DNA from: a virus
Direction: 5' to 3' (one strand)
IMG/VR virus record: IMGVR_UViG_3300013233_000093
Span: 124,001-188,000 of that record
DNA: 64,000 nt
Numbering within the stretch: the first letter of the stretch is position 1; every line of letters begins with the position of its first letter. Both the position numbers and the translations under genes were made by a program. Below are positions 1 to 8,606 of this stretch, one piece after another. The notes beneath the pieces were generated by a model. That model saw nothing but the letters and a program-made list of their open reading frames with translations. It ran no database searches and was not told where the DNA came from.

Positions 1-683
1 CACGCACCTCTAACTCCACTGTGACCAACATCCTTGCACAAGAACAAGCGATCATCTACGCAGCAGCCAACAGCGCTCCTGTCGGTGGATCCACCACCAT
101 CGGTGGAATGTATGTGCGTCCTACCTATTTGGTAGACAACATTGACGCTGCACTGAACGTCGTCTTCCAAAACTCCATCGCCATTGTCGAGAACTTGCGT
201 TCTGTGATGTACAATGCAATGGGCGTGATGGCTGACACCATGGCCATCAGTTCTGGTTACATCACTGCACTGGGCGAGTTCCCACAGGGCGAGCAAGAGT
301 ATGACATCATCGCCATCTGCGATCCTCGTCTGGCTCCTTTGTTCATGCGCTCCGGTGACGAACGTACTCTGGGTGCAAACAACAACTTGATCGTCGCATC
401 GCATTTGGACAAGCGCATGCGCGGTAAAGTATTGTTTTCATTCTCACGTCGTAAACGTGCAGGCGATTCCCAGATTGATCCATTGAGCTGGGGTGCTCGT
501 TACGTTAAGCCACCTATCGTGCATACCGCGAAAGGCATTGTGCGTAACGATGCGATCTTAGATGAGATCCATGTATTGCCACAAGAGCATCACATCAACG
601 TGTTGCCTATCCTGGGACGTATCAACGTCACCAACTTAGAGACTGTGTACAAACACATCTCTAAAACTACTGCACCTGCTTAA
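1..683 (+). CDS. Probable major capsid protein, C-terminal part (cut by window start)
   Basis: The frame is open to the left edge, so the GTG at position 21 is probably internal and this is the C-terminal ~227 residues of a larger protein. It is rich in beta/alpha mixed segments and has the phrase YDIIAICDPRLAPLF, in which a domain restates its own measured residues in the style of capsid shell proteins. It ends at a strong terminator. Two genes later comes a split RNA polymerase beta gene; in phiKZ the major capsid gene gp120 stands just upstream of the polymerase gene gp123. The capsid identity is an inference from position and general character, since no catalytic motif exists to confirm it. 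It could be another abundant virion protein. Confidence 0.5.
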   Translation, partial: RTSNSTVTNILAQEQAIIYAAANSAPVGGSTTIGGMYVRPTYLVDNIDAALNVVFQNSIAIVENLRSVMYNAMGVMADTMAISSGYITALGEFPQGEQEYDIIAICDPRLAPLFMRSGDERTLGANNNLIVASHLDKRMRGKVLFSFSRRKRAGDSQIDPLSWGARYVKPPIVHTAKGIVRNDAILDEIHVLPQEHHINVLPILGRINVTNLETVYKHISKTTAPA

Positions 684-699
684 GGTATATTAGTGACTT

Positions 700-751
700 A
701 CACCCACAGGCTTTACGGCCTGTGGGTGTATGCCGTCTTTTCTTTTCTTTT
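700..751 (+). terminator. Rho-independent terminator
   Basis: A 12-bp perfect stem (700-711 with 718-729) is followed by a T/C-rich tract. It directly follows the capsid-like gene and precedes a repeated promoter element. Confidence 0.9.
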
Positions 752-764
752 CCCTGTGTTGACC

Positions 765-816
765 GTTTATTCAAAACTATATCACTATTATGATAGATAA
801 CGTGTTGTTGTCTTTA
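765..816 (+). promoter_or_regulatory. Repeated phage promoter element, copy 1, with 5' stem-loop
   Basis: Contains the core CTATATCACTATTATGA preceded by TTATTCAAAA, then GATAAC-gtgtt-GTTGTC, which can fold with one G-U pair. The leader to the next ATG (TTTAACCAAAGAGAAATAG) is almost identical to that of the copy at 39.9 kb. phiKZ early promoters carry TATATTAC, so this is read as a promoter for a phage-encoded RNA polymerase. The start site cannot be placed from sequence alone. Confidence 0.65.
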
Positions 817-840
817 CTTTAACCAAAGAGAAATAGAATT

Positions 841-1413
841 ATGAGTAATTCCACCCAGTCACCTTCCGTCGGTAACCACGTAACCGATATTAAGACAATT
901 AAGATTCGACTGTCCAACGAGGGCGTGATCGAAAACACATGGTCAGATGTGATGAACCGCAAGGTAAGTCTGCCCGAGCCGTCTGATGCACGCCCGTTCT
1001 TAGGAGATAAGCGGGTGTTCGCCCCGCCCGTGTCGTATAGCGACGAACACCGCGTTACATCACAAGCCATCGCCATCATCGATGACTCGGATCAACTGTC
1101 CACAATTTCCAGCGACCCGGTGCATAATAGTGGGACTTTGATCTACGCGCTAGTTCCGTGGTGGATGGCAGGTCATCGGATCACAGACGACCAAGGTCTT
1201 GTCACCTATACAGCAGCAGACGTAATCAATACACTCACCCTACCACGCCTTGGGGAAATTGTAAAACGTTTTGGCGTGGATGTAATTGTAGTCGGGAAGT
1301 ATACATTCCTAACGCAGTCGGACTACGTTCACGACGGCAGTACGATTTGTCGCACAATCGGTGAAGACGGTAACCCTCATGGCGTGTTCTACGTGGCAAC
1401 GCGCGACCTTTAA
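841..1413 (+). CDS. Hypothetical protein, 190 aa
   Basis: I do not recognise this protein. It starts at an ATG preceded by the purine-rich AAAGAGAAATAG leader that recurs before other genes of this phage. The first ~70 residues are charged and serine-rich; the C-terminal half (EIVKRFGVDVIVVGKYTF) looks like a small alpha/beta core with hydrophobic strands. No signal peptide, membrane segment or cysteine cluster is visible. It stands alone between a promoter element and a strong terminator, so it is a single-gene transcript placed between the capsid-like gene and the polymerase gene, the place held by gp121 or gp122 in phiKZ. That position suggests, but does not show, an early or abundant product. 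Confidence 0.75.
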   Translation: MSNSTQSPSVGNHVTDIKTIKIRLSNEGVIENTWSDVMNRKVSLPEPSDARPFLGDKRVFAPPVSYSDEHRVTSQAIAIIDDSDQLSTISSDPVHNSGTLIYALVPWWMAGHRITDDQGLVTYTAADVINTLTLPRLGEIVKRFGVDVIVVGKYTFLTQSDYVHDGSTICRTIGEDGNPHGVFYVATRDL

Positions 1414-1436
1414 TTAGAAGAGGCGTTTAATTAACA

Positions 1437-1480
1437 GCCATCTCCCTCTAGAGGGAGATGGCTTACCATGTCTTTTTTAT
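1437..1480 (+). terminator. Rho-independent terminator
   Basis: A 12-bp perfect stem (1437-1448 with 1451-1462) with a T-run at 1472-1480. It ends the single-gene unit at 841-1413. Confidence 0.9.
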
Positions 1481-1483
1481 TTT

Positions 1484-1516
1484 CACCGTTTATTCAAAAC
1501 TATATCACTATTATGA
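1484..1516 (+). promoter_or_regulatory. Repeated phage promoter element, copy 2
   Basis: Has CACCGTTTATTCAAAA followed by CTATATCACTATTATGA. Unlike copy 1 it lacks the GTGTTGTTGTC stem-loop. It lies 26 bases upstream of the next start codon. Confidence 0.6.
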
Positions 1517-1542
1517 ATGATTAATCAATTGGGATTCTTTTA

Positions 1543-3003
1543 ATGATAAACAGAACTGCGAAATACACCTATGGTGAGATGGACGGTACTGACTATAAGA
1601 GAGAGTTGAGAAACACCACAGACCATGCACTGCGCGTTGTAGATGCAAGTGGGCGTACTCAGATACTATCTCCTATAGCCAGGACTCAGTTCGGTAAAAG
1701 TGACGGTTACTTTACCGTGAAGGAAAAACTGTTAGGCAGGGATGCCGGTTCTTATTTAGACATCCCTAAGTTAGACCCGCCTACTGGCGCGGAAACGTGG
1801 ATTGAGATCAAAACGGCGGTGGACGCCTGTACGGTCCTGCAGTCCACTAATGGCATGTATATCGAAGAAGTGGGTTTACATGTATCCACGGTAGACAGTC
1901 GTTCTAGAACCACACATCCGCGCTTTAGTGCGAATCCGTTTAAACAACTAAAGGACAAGCGCGGTGCAGGACTCTCGTTAGAGCTGCTGGATCCGAACTG
2001 TCAGTACGCCACCTACTACGCTAATGTGGGCGGTGTGGTATTTACAGTGATTCCACAGCGTTCACCGGTACCTTCTGAAGATTGCTTACGGCTTACGCGA
2101 TGGGACGGGCGCTCAGGCGACGCAGTCACCACCAAGACAGACGTCATGAAGGCGTTAACCGGTGAGGGCGAGCATGGGATACGGTTATACCAAACCAGTA
2201 TAGACGCCAAGGCGGATGTTAGAAATCCATTGGTCACGGGCAAGGTAAGCGAGTTAGAAACATCCATTGCTAAATCTCGCACCGATAACGAGAAGTTACG
2301 AGAGCTTATTGCTAAGAACAAAGCCAATGCAGAACAGCTTCGCGTAGAAGCAGCCGAGCGAATGGTGAAGTACGAGCAACGCGCTGGACGAGAAAAGGCA
2401 GAAGCGATCGCGGCACGTGAAACAGAGGCACGTAAACACGAAGCACTGATTGCCACAATGCAACACAAGGCATCGTTAGCCGAGTCACGCAGTGTGGAGG
2501 CGGCACGTGTGGCGTCAGAACGCGCTAAGCAGGACGAGGTCAAACGAGTCGAAGCCGTAGCTGCATTAGCAGAGGCGAAACGTGTGGCGGCCGACAAGGC
2601 CAGGCAGGATGAAGTAAAGAGAGCCGAAGCCGTAGCTGCGTTAGCAGAAGCCAAGGCAGAACATCAACGTCGCCATGAGGCGGCCATCAAGAAAGCAGAG
2701 GTGGATTATGAAGCACGATTGGCAAGAGTGACCGCTGAACAAAAACGTGAGGCGAAAGAGGCGCGTGAGAAGTTCGAGAAAGAGCGTGCAGAGATAATTG
2801 CAGCGGAAGTTGCAGAGCAGGTAAACGCAGTAAAAGACAGAGCCCGACGTGAGTTGGAAGCAGAACGCGCGAAACGCCATCGCGCCGAAGAGACCCTTAA
2901 AACCACAGCCCACGCGGTCAAGAAAGAACAGTGGGCCGTGGTTAAGGTTGCCTTAGGCGTGGTAGCAGCAGCATTCGCACTATGGAAAACGTTTGCCACG
3001 TAA
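1543..3003 (+). CDS. Coiled-coil protein with C-terminal membrane anchor, 486 aa
   Basis: Function unknown. Residues 1-210 form a non-repetitive, strand-rich domain. Residues ~230-460 are an almost uninterrupted Ala/Glu/Lys/Arg coiled coil with internal repetition: near-identical modules around VKRVEAVAALAEAKR occur twice at about residues 330-365. The last ~20 residues (VKVALGVVAAAFALWKTF) are a probable transmembrane helix at the very C-terminus, making this a tail-anchored rod-like protein. The layout (globular head, long rod, membrane foot) would suit a spacer or tether at a membrane. A long antisense open frame over the coiled coil reflects the GC-rich repeated codons and is not counted as a gene. 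It occupies the slot just before the RNA polymerase gene. Confidence 0.8.
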   Translation: MINRTAKYTYGEMDGTDYKRELRNTTDHALRVVDASGRTQILSPIARTQFGKSDGYFTVKEKLLGRDAGSYLDIPKLDPPTGAETWIEIKTAVDACTVLQSTNGMYIEEVGLHVSTVDSRSRTTHPRFSANPFKQLKDKRGAGLSLELLDPNCQYATYYANVGGVVFTVIPQRSPVPSEDCLRLTRWDGRSGDAVTTKTDVMKALTGEGEHGIRLYQTSIDAKADVRNPLVTGKVSELETSIAKSRTDNEKLRELIAKNKANAEQLRVEAAERMVKYEQRAGREKAEAIAARETEARKHEALIATMQHKASLAESRSVEAARVASERAKQDEVKRVEAVAALAEAKRVAADKARQDEVKRAEAVAALAEAKAEHQRRHEAAIKKAEVDYEARLARVTAEQKREAKEAREKFEKERAEIIAAEVAEQVNAVKDRARRELEAERAKRHRAEETLKTTAHAVKKEQWAVVKVALGVVAAAFALWKTFAT

Positions 3004-3063
3004 ATTATCATGCACGTTAGTATTCATTAGATCATACTAAGCATCGTAATAGGGAGCGTTTAT

Positions 3064-4647
3064 ATGTTACAATCCGGTTTTATGCAGAGATTAAGGGCAA
3101 CCAAGCCTGTGCTAAATCCTCGTTTATGCGAGGGGTTGGCGCATCATCAATCTCAGACTTATGAGGGGTACATCGACGCCGTGATGAGGGCGGCATCGTC
3201 AGCATGGCCTGAGGCCATAAAGTACATCGGTGCGCGTCGTGCCACCCCTTTGGAGCAACTAGCGGAAGCTTGCCGGGTAAAACGTAGAAAGCGTAACTTT
3301 GAAGTCGCACGCAGCGACTTGTATTTAATGGTGTACGAGTTGGAGTTACATGGTGAGAAACTGAAGCCTCGATTTATGCTGTTGCCCTACATTCGACGTG
3401 GGTCACTTATGCGCATTCGGGCAGCGACGTATCAGATATCACCAGTGGCAGCAGATAACATTCTAACCGTTGGGTTGGATAAGATCTACATGCCAGTAAC
3501 ACGCTCCAAGTTATACTTCCATAAAGTACACGTGCGGTTCAAGGCCAACGGCAAGTTGGTCTCGATGGATACAGTGCATTCGCTTGTCTACAATGTAGAC
3601 AAAAACACACGAAATACGAAGAGACATTCGTTATTAGTGCATTACATTCTTTGCAAAGCAGGCTTAATTGGAGGCCTGAAACGATACTTAGGTATTGATG
3701 TGGTTGTTGGCCACGCAGAGATAAATGAAACAACCTACCCAACAGACAAATGGGTGATATGTGAATCAACAGGCATTGCCCCTAAAGGCATGCGAGATTA
3801 CTATCCTTCAACCCTACGGATTGCTCTGCGTAAAGAAGACGCTACTACGACGAAGCTGAGTATCATCGGCGGGATCTTTTACATAGCGGATCACGAGCCA
3901 GCATTGGTTCTTGCAGAGGAATCTGAGAACATCGCCATGTGGCGAAGGTTGTTGCCACGCTTCATTATGAAGACAGTGGACTCAGAGAAGAAAGCAGCCG
4001 AAAAGATGGAACAGCATTTTGAATCGCTGAACCACTATATGGATGAGCTAGTAAAACAAAGACTTCAACGAGAGGGCATCGCGTGTGATGACATCTATGA
4101 CGTTTTTGCTGATATGTTAACCACTTTCGAAGCTCGGACCTCTTTCGCCTCACCGGCCAATTTGGGAGATAAGCATCTAGAGACCACACGGTTCGTTTTA
4201 TACGACCTGGTAGCTACGATCTTTCAAACAACATTTGCACTCGCTAAGCTCTCTGGGGAGAGGCTTAACAAAAAGAAGGTGGAACAAACACTTGATGGCA
4301 AGTTTCGGTCAGATGCGATCGAACGGCTTTACAAAGCTCATGGGGAAGTCGAGTCAGTAAGTACTCCGACAGACCTCATGGTAACTTCTACAACACGCAA
4401 CCTGGTGCTCCAACACCGGACAACAACTCGCAGCGGCAGCAAGAACGCCGAGATGAGTGATCGTGCGTATGCGTTGCATGCGTCACAAGGACCCGTATGT
4501 GGCTTTGGTCAAATTACCAAATCACAGCCATCTGGCAGGGGATCGATTAACCATTTCTTACCTCTAAGTGAACGTGACGAAGTTGTAATCTTACCCGAGT
4601 TTACAAAAGAGTTAGAAGATCTTGAGAAAAGCATTGGAGTGGAATAA
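3064..4647 (+). CDS. RNA polymerase beta subunit, N-terminal half (phiKZ gp123-like)
   Basis: Probably one piece of a phage-encoded non-virion RNA polymerase whose beta and beta' chains are split over several genes. Cellular beta subunits have a region with HKRR...HPTHYGRICPIETPEG near the middle. Here, near the C-terminus, LVLQHRTTTRSGS (about 447-459) is followed by YALHASQGPVCGFG (about 469-482) and SGRGSINHF, a plausible diverged counterpart where the split would fall. As I recall, phiKZ gp123 is the beta N-terminal half and sits three genes after the capsid gene, as here. The 527-residue length fits. No other polymerase subunit is seen in the window. The stop overlaps the next start (TAATG). 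The assignment rests on synteny and weak motif resemblance; a profile search would settle it. Confidence 0.6.
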   Translation: MLQSGFMQRLRATKPVLNPRLCEGLAHHQSQTYEGYIDAVMRAASSAWPEAIKYIGARRATPLEQLAEACRVKRRKRNFEVARSDLYLMVYELELHGEKLKPRFMLLPYIRRGSLMRIRAATYQISPVAADNILTVGLDKIYMPVTRSKLYFHKVHVRFKANGKLVSMDTVHSLVYNVDKNTRNTKRHSLLVHYILCKAGLIGGLKRYLGIDVVVGHAEINETTYPTDKWVICESTGIAPKGMRDYYPSTLRIALRKEDATTTKLSIIGGIFYIADHEPALVLAEESENIAMWRRLLPRFIMKTVDSEKKAAEKMEQHFESLNHYMDELVKQRLQREGIACDDIYDVFADMLTTFEARTSFASPANLGDKHLETTRFVLYDLVATIFQTTFALAKLSGERLNKKKVEQTLDGKFRSDAIERLYKAHGEVESVSTPTDLMVTSTTRNLVLQHRTTTRSGSKNAEMSDRAYALHASQGPVCGFGQITKSQPSGRGSINHFLPLSERDEVVILPEFTKELEDLEKSIGVE

Positions 4648-5132
4648 TGCAGGAACCTAGTTTTGCATGGGTTTTGCGCAGCGCCTTTAACGGCGTGCCC
4701 ATGGCAGAGATCCCTGATGAGGATAAGGTCTTTGTTCGCGCGTTCAGACTGGCCATTGTAATGATCGCAGGTCATTGTACCATTAGTATGGACTTGACAA
4801 AAGACGACCTAGCCGTCTTACTGGTTCAGTTTGAAGAAGAAGAATGGAAGGGATACTTATCTAAGAATCTTTTCCAAATACTGTACGTACGAATCCAACA
4901 TCACGTAGAAGTGGTGAAGGGCGGACTTACCGATGACATCTTGTCATACCTTGCGTACAGCAGCCTCGTTGCCACTTTGTGGAGGGGGAGAATACAATAC
5001 CCCTTAGATTCCATAAGGGCCGTAGGTAAAGCACACCTGGGATTTGCAAATGACGCATCTCAGGAACTGAAGAAAAAGAGGAAGTATGATGTATCCACAA
5101 ATACAGGGCTATCAAGGCCCGTTCCCGGCTGA
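4647..5132 (+). CDS. Hypothetical protein, 161 aa
   Basis: Not recognised. It is translationally coupled to the polymerase gene by a one-base TAATG overlap and overlaps the next gene by 47 bases. The sequence is alpha-helical and mildly acidic (FEEEEWKGYLSKNLFQILYVRIQHHVEVV), without membrane segments or cysteine motifs. Because it is co-translated with the beta-like subunit it may be a partner or accessory of the polymerase, but nothing in the sequence itself shows this. Confidence 0.7.
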   Translation: MQEPSFAWVLRSAFNGVPMAEIPDEDKVFVRAFRLAIVMIAGHCTISMDLTKDDLAVLLVQFEEEEWKGYLSKNLFQILYVRIQHHVEVVKGGLTDDILSYLAYSSLVATLWRGRIQYPLDSIRAVGKAHLGFANDASQELKKKRKYDVSTNTGLSRPVPG

Positions 5133-6549
5133 TGTGAACTACCAGGCGCCGTATTACCTGGACCCGAACAATGCGATCATTGACGCGGCGCAGTTGGCAG
5201 CAACATTGGTTCAACCGCAGCAAGTACAGCAACCCATGTACCCGCAGCAGCAATTGCAACAAACTCAGCAAGTACAGCAACCCATGTACCCGCAGCAGCA
5301 ATTGCAACAAACTCAGCAAGTACAGCAACCCATGTACCAGCAACCACAGCAGCAGATGCAGCAACCGCAACAGCCGCTTAATGCTAACGGGATGTGGCAG
5401 GGCAATGCGGCTATGCCCAATACACACGTGAACCACGAGGTACCGTCAGACGAGTTTCTGGACGACGTGGTTCTGGATTATGCACCGGTTCATGCACCTG
5501 TGCAGCAACCGCCAATGCAACAGGTATTAGAACCCCAGCAACAAGCCCCGCTATCTGAATATCCAATCAATGCGAAGGTATCTGGCTGCCAGTTAGCACA
5601 CGACGCAACTATCTCAACTGTAGTTGCAAAAACCGACTCTATGGGTAATGTTACTCACTACTACGAAGGTGATACAAAAATGCAAGAAAGTTCACACATC
5701 GAAGCTGAAGGTTACGTCATCGAACCCAGCTTCACCCCTGTACAAGATGTAGTTGATTCCAGCGGCAAAGAAAGCGTGGATATCGCACAGCCGTTACACG
5801 TGGAGAAAAAGCTGGTCATCGGTTGCGAGACGCACGTGGCAGGCGGGTTGATTCTAGGTTCACATGCACGCAATGCCAATCATCGCACTTGTGCAGCGTT
5901 GGTATCTATTACATCTCCAGTAATGGCGCTAGACGAGGAGCTAACCAAGCTAATGCTCACAGTGCCCAACGACGCCAAAGAAGGCGCCTTGTGGTTTAAT
6001 ACTCTACAGGGCGTTGGGTTTGAAGAGGGCAGTCGTGGCGCTAAGCTGCTCCGGTATGTGGACACGTTGCTGCTAGCAGAAGCCAACGACATCATTGGCG
6101 TTAACGTCGGACTTGACGTACACTCTGACGATACATACGCGTCCGACGCTGTCGATCTTCGGGAATGCGCTGAGTCTGCTGGTATGGGTGCGATGTACAC
6201 TGCCGGGATTTCCGACGTGTTCAAATACAAGCTGAATGCCGTTATGGATTCATTGCTTGATAACGATAAGAGGACATACTTGCAGCTGCACGAAAGCGCA
6301 CTGATGTGCTTTGTTGACACAAACGAGTTGGACGGGGATGTTCAGCCGGGTTACTTAGCACACGACCTGTTCCCTGAAGTACGCGCTGCTTGCTGTCATG
6401 CAGCCGATGCATTGCGTTCCCTGGACGTGCCACGTTCCTGGTTCTATGTAACCAATGGCGATGGCGTGGTGTTAAAGATCCGCAGAGATCAAACCATGTC
6501 AGAGCAAGTGGCCATGTACAAGATTGTGCGTGTCTACAGTAACAAGTAA
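5086..6549 (+). CDS. Glutamine-rich repeat protein, 487 aa
   Basis: Residues 1-110 are low complexity, with 17 or so Gln-Gln steps and a 16-residue unit (QQVQQPMYPQQQLQQTQ-like) repeated 2.5 times, encoded by 48-bp DNA repeats. Residues ~150-487 form an ordinary mixed alpha/beta domain with LVIGCETHVAGGLILGSH and an extended acidic stretch. The ATG at 5086 follows AAGAGGAAG. The overlap with the upstream gene is long but both frames look coding. No family is recognised. Disordered Q-rich leaders of this sort are found in scaffold, condensate-forming or virion proteins; the choice cannot be made here. Confidence 0.75.
   Translation: MMYPQIQGYQGPFPADVNYQAPYYLDPNNAIIDAAQLAATLVQPQQVQQPMYPQQQLQQTQQVQQPMYPQQQLQQTQQVQQPMYQQPQQQMQQPQQPLNANGMWQGNAAMPNTHVNHEVPSDEFLDDVVLDYAPVHAPVQQPPMQQVLEPQQQAPLSEYPINAKVSGCQLAHDATISTVVAKTDSMGNVTHYYEGDTKMQESSHIEAEGYVIEPSFTPVQDVVDSSGKESVDIAQPLHVEKKLVIGCETHVAGGLILGSHARNANHRTCAALVSITSPVMALDEELTKLMLTVPNDAKEGALWFNTLQGVGFEEGSRGAKLLRYVDTLLLAEANDIIGVNVGLDVHSDDTYASDAVDLRECAESAGMGAMYTAGISDVFKYKLNAVMDSLLDNDKRTYLQLHESALMCFVDTNELDGDVQPGYLAHDLFPEVRAACCHAADALRSLDVPRSWFYVTNGDGVVLKIRRDQTMSEQVAMYKIVRVYSNK
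5221..5338 (+). repeat. 48-bp direct tandem repeat inside the Q-rich gene
   Basis: Two perfect 48-bp copies (5221-5268 and 5269-5316) and a third partial copy to 5338. The perfect identity at DNA level shows recent expansion or slippage, and the period is a multiple of three, so the frame is kept. Confidence 0.95.
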
Positions 6550-6570
6550 CTCTTATTAACAGCATAGTAC

Positions 6571-6616
6571 CCAACCACGCCATTACGGCGTGGTTGGTCT
6601 ATGTCCCTTTTTTTTA
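6571..6616 (+). terminator. Terminator between convergent operons
   Basis: An 11-bp perfect stem (6571-6581 with 6587-6597) and a T-run at 6608-6615. It closes the plus-strand block; the minus-strand block ends at 6614, inside its tail. Confidence 0.85.
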
Positions 6617-7150
6617 TTTTCCCAACCTGCCGAGGGACAATTGTAAGTCATTTAGTAAGTACGTCATACTTACACTATCGGGGAAGACCGTCTGCAAAAA
6701 CACTCCTCCTCCGATTAACACCACCACTAATATAGACAGTGTTATTTTAAACAACGATTTTGTACCGTTCGACTTACACCCGCCAAGATCACTGTAGTTA
6801 TTATCATTGATCGCACCGAAGGTAATCGGTAGATCGCTGACGTCATCTCTGGGGCGATACTGCACGCTACTGGCGCGTTTACGCATACGACGCTTATACA
6901 TTCTCTCTGATAACTCATACAGCCCCGTTATCACAGTCACCATGATGGTCACGGATAGCAAGATAATGGATAAGATATCAGAAGCAGAAGCACCGAACAC
7001 ATGTAACTTTCCTGCAATGGTTGAGAATATCTCATGGTTTTCAGCTAGGCTTTGTAATGCCATAGCCAATGATTGATCTGGGGCAGGTGAAGTCTGCGTA
7101 AGGGACGCCGCAGCAACCGCTCCACCTGTACCCGTAACTGGCACGCTCAT
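6614..7150 (-). CDS. Two-helix membrane protein, 178 aa
   Basis: The N-terminal ~55 residues are Ala/Ser/Thr-rich. Two membrane helices are evident: ILSIILLSVTIMVTVITGLY (about 60-80) and ITLSILVVVLIGGGVFLQTV (about 135-155), separated by a basic loop (MYKRRMRKR) that should face the cytoplasm. It is the last gene of the minus-strand block and lies 10 bases after the RuvC-like gene. Function unknown. A role in the virion, lysis or membrane docking is possible, but there is no lysis-gene signature. Confidence 0.7.
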   Translation of the reverse strand: MSVPVTGTGGAVAAASLTQTSPAPDQSLAMALQSLAENHEIFSTIAGKLHVFGASASDILSIILLSVTIMVTVITGLYELSERMYKRRMRKRASSVQYRPRDDVSDLPITFGAINDNNYSDLGGCKSNGTKSLFKITLSILVVVLIGGGVFLQTVFPDSVSMTYLLNDLQLSLGRLGK

Positions 7151-7160
7151 AGTACGCCAC

Positions 7161-7733
7161 TCACCGGTTAGATTTATAGACCTCCTTCACTCCCCATAGA
7201 CCTACCGATATAGCATCAATGGAATGTTCATCCAATTCAGCTACGTTAGACGGTAACGTCCAGTCCACACCACTCATAACGGCCGAACGCATAGTCTCTT
7301 TTTGACTACCCTTCCCCGCAATACCCATCATCGCCTTCGGCTTTATAGGCGGAACTTGAATCAGTGGTATCCTCGGATCCCAGTCGTTAACCACACCAGT
7401 GAATATAATCATCAATTCACTAAGCGCCTTAAACGGCACAGGCATGCGTTTAAGGAATGGTGCTTCTGCTACAACAACAGTAGGCTGCCATTCCTCTAAC
7501 ATCGTACGCAATACCTTCCCGTACTCCACAACCACACTTGACCTCTCTCCACACATCTCCGCTTTCCAGGATAATTCACGCAACAAATCAGAGCGTTTAT
7601 AGGTCTTGGCAAACGGGACATTGGTTAGGCCACTGTCCACGCCATAATCAACAATCGCTAAGCCGGTACATGTAGTCCCCGGATCGAGTGATAATATCCT
7701 GGCCCTTTCTTCATAAGGGATATAGCTGTACAT
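7161..7733 (-). CDS. RuvC-like Holliday junction resolvase
   Basis: A 190-residue RNase H-fold nuclease of the RuvC type, which would cut branched DNA before packaging and in recombination. Visible motifs: SLDPGTTCTGLAIVD with the first acidic residue Asp17, VVVAEAPF with Glu90 on the second strand, and DEHSIDAISVG near the C-terminus with Asp168 and Asp173 as the last acidic ligands. These three sites are the expected metal-binding set and all are present, so the enzyme should be active. Start ATG follows AAGGAGAAACAC. It is flanked by structural genes on the same strand, a usual place for resolvases in large phages. Confidence 0.85.
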   Translation of the reverse strand: MYSYIPYEERARILSLDPGTTCTGLAIVDYGVDSGLTNVPFAKTYKRSDLLRELSWKAEMCGERSSVVVEYGKVLRTMLEEWQPTVVVAEAPFLKRMPVPFKALSELMIIFTGVVNDWDPRIPLIQVPPIKPKAMMGIAGKGSQKETMRSAVMSGVDWTLPSNVAELDEHSIDAISVGLWGVKEVYKSNR

Positions 7734-7760
7734 GTGTTTCTCCTTGAGTATCAGTCCTCT

Positions 7761-8597
7761 TTATGGGTTATAAAAGACCTCAGTACCCATTGAATACTGA
7801 ATGTCGAAGCCGTCAAGTGACAACGGCAGTGTTGTATTAGAAGGAATAAACACAGACACCTGTGCACCAATGGCCTCGTCGTAAGTCACGTTTACATTAC
7901 CGGCAGTACTGGTCACAGGTAAGATGTAAGACGTCACCACAGCGATTTCAGAGATAGAAGCGTATCGTGTATCTCCAAATAAGATGGTGGCCGAGTTAAT
8001 AAGCTCCTGTACCGTCGCAGCGTCCACAGGGATCGATGTAACGGTCTTTACGGAGATACTGGTACCTGTAGTAGCTGTGGCCACATCGTTCGCTAGGATC
8101 ACAGGAACGGGGTCTAATTGGGCAGGCGTGGGAACGTACTCCACGCTGGACACAATGTTATCCACAATCGTATTTACTTCAATCACCGTGTCTGTTTGAT
8201 CCGTGGCAGCGATCCGCTTTAAATAGTACGCGAAGTAATCCACGCCTGACACAGAGATCAGTTTACGTAATCCGTATTGAGTGCGCTGCACTGCAGTGAG
8301 ATCCGCATCGATAGGTCGTACGATAAAGGGCATGGCGTCGAACATATCCGCGTCAGTGGGTTTATGGTCAGCCACATCCACTACAAACAGGTTATTGCTG
8401 TCCAAGCTTCCACGATGAGCCCCGCGACCCACCATGATGTAACTCTCTGTGGGATACGAGCCTTGTGGCAATGGCTCGTCGGGATGAACGTCGTAGTGCT
8501 CGTTCAGAGTAGAGTAAACCATTGGCGCCCAAACGCCGCCTTTGTCACGTACTTGCTCTAAGTACGATCCGTATATTGTCTTAACTGGTTGAAACAT
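7761..8597 (-). CDS. Probable virion structural protein, 278 aa
   Basis: No enzymatic motif. The C-terminal 150 residues are beta-strand and Thr/Val/Ser-rich (VKTVTSIPVDAATVQELINSA; VTSYILPVTSTAGNVNVTYD), typical of tail or baseplate proteins. The start follows AAAGGATTCAC. Only 9 bases separate it from the larger upstream gene, so the two are co-transcribed and probably co-assembled. Exact part unknown. Confidence 0.6.
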   Translation of the reverse strand: MFQPVKTIYGSYLEQVRDKGGVWAPMVYSTLNEHYDVHPDEPLPQGSYPTESYIMVGRGAHRGSLDSNNLFVVDVADHKPTDADMFDAMPFIVRPIDADLTAVQRTQYGLRKLISVSGVDYFAYYLKRIAATDQTDTVIEVNTIVDNIVSSVEYVPTPAQLDPVPVILANDVATATTGTSISVKTVTSIPVDAATVQELINSATILFGDTRYASISEIAVVTSYILPVTSTAGNVNVTYDEAIGAQVSVFIPSNTTLPLSLDGFDIQYSMGTEVFYNP

Positions 8598-8606
8598 GTG
8601 AATCCT

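Noticed and set aside
2016-2654. 212-codon open frame on the minus strand opposite the coiled-coil gene
   Set aside because: It is a shadow of alanine/glutamate-rich codons of the plus-strand gene; it is Ala/Ser-rich without domains and lies inside a convincing gene.
5221-5338. CRISPR-like repeat array
   Set aside because: The 48-bp repeats abut without spacers and encode an in-frame Q-rich peptide.
4927-5436. 169-codon minus-strand frame with leucine-rich repeats
   Set aside because: The leucines are the complement of the CAG/CAA glutamine repeats; no independent support.
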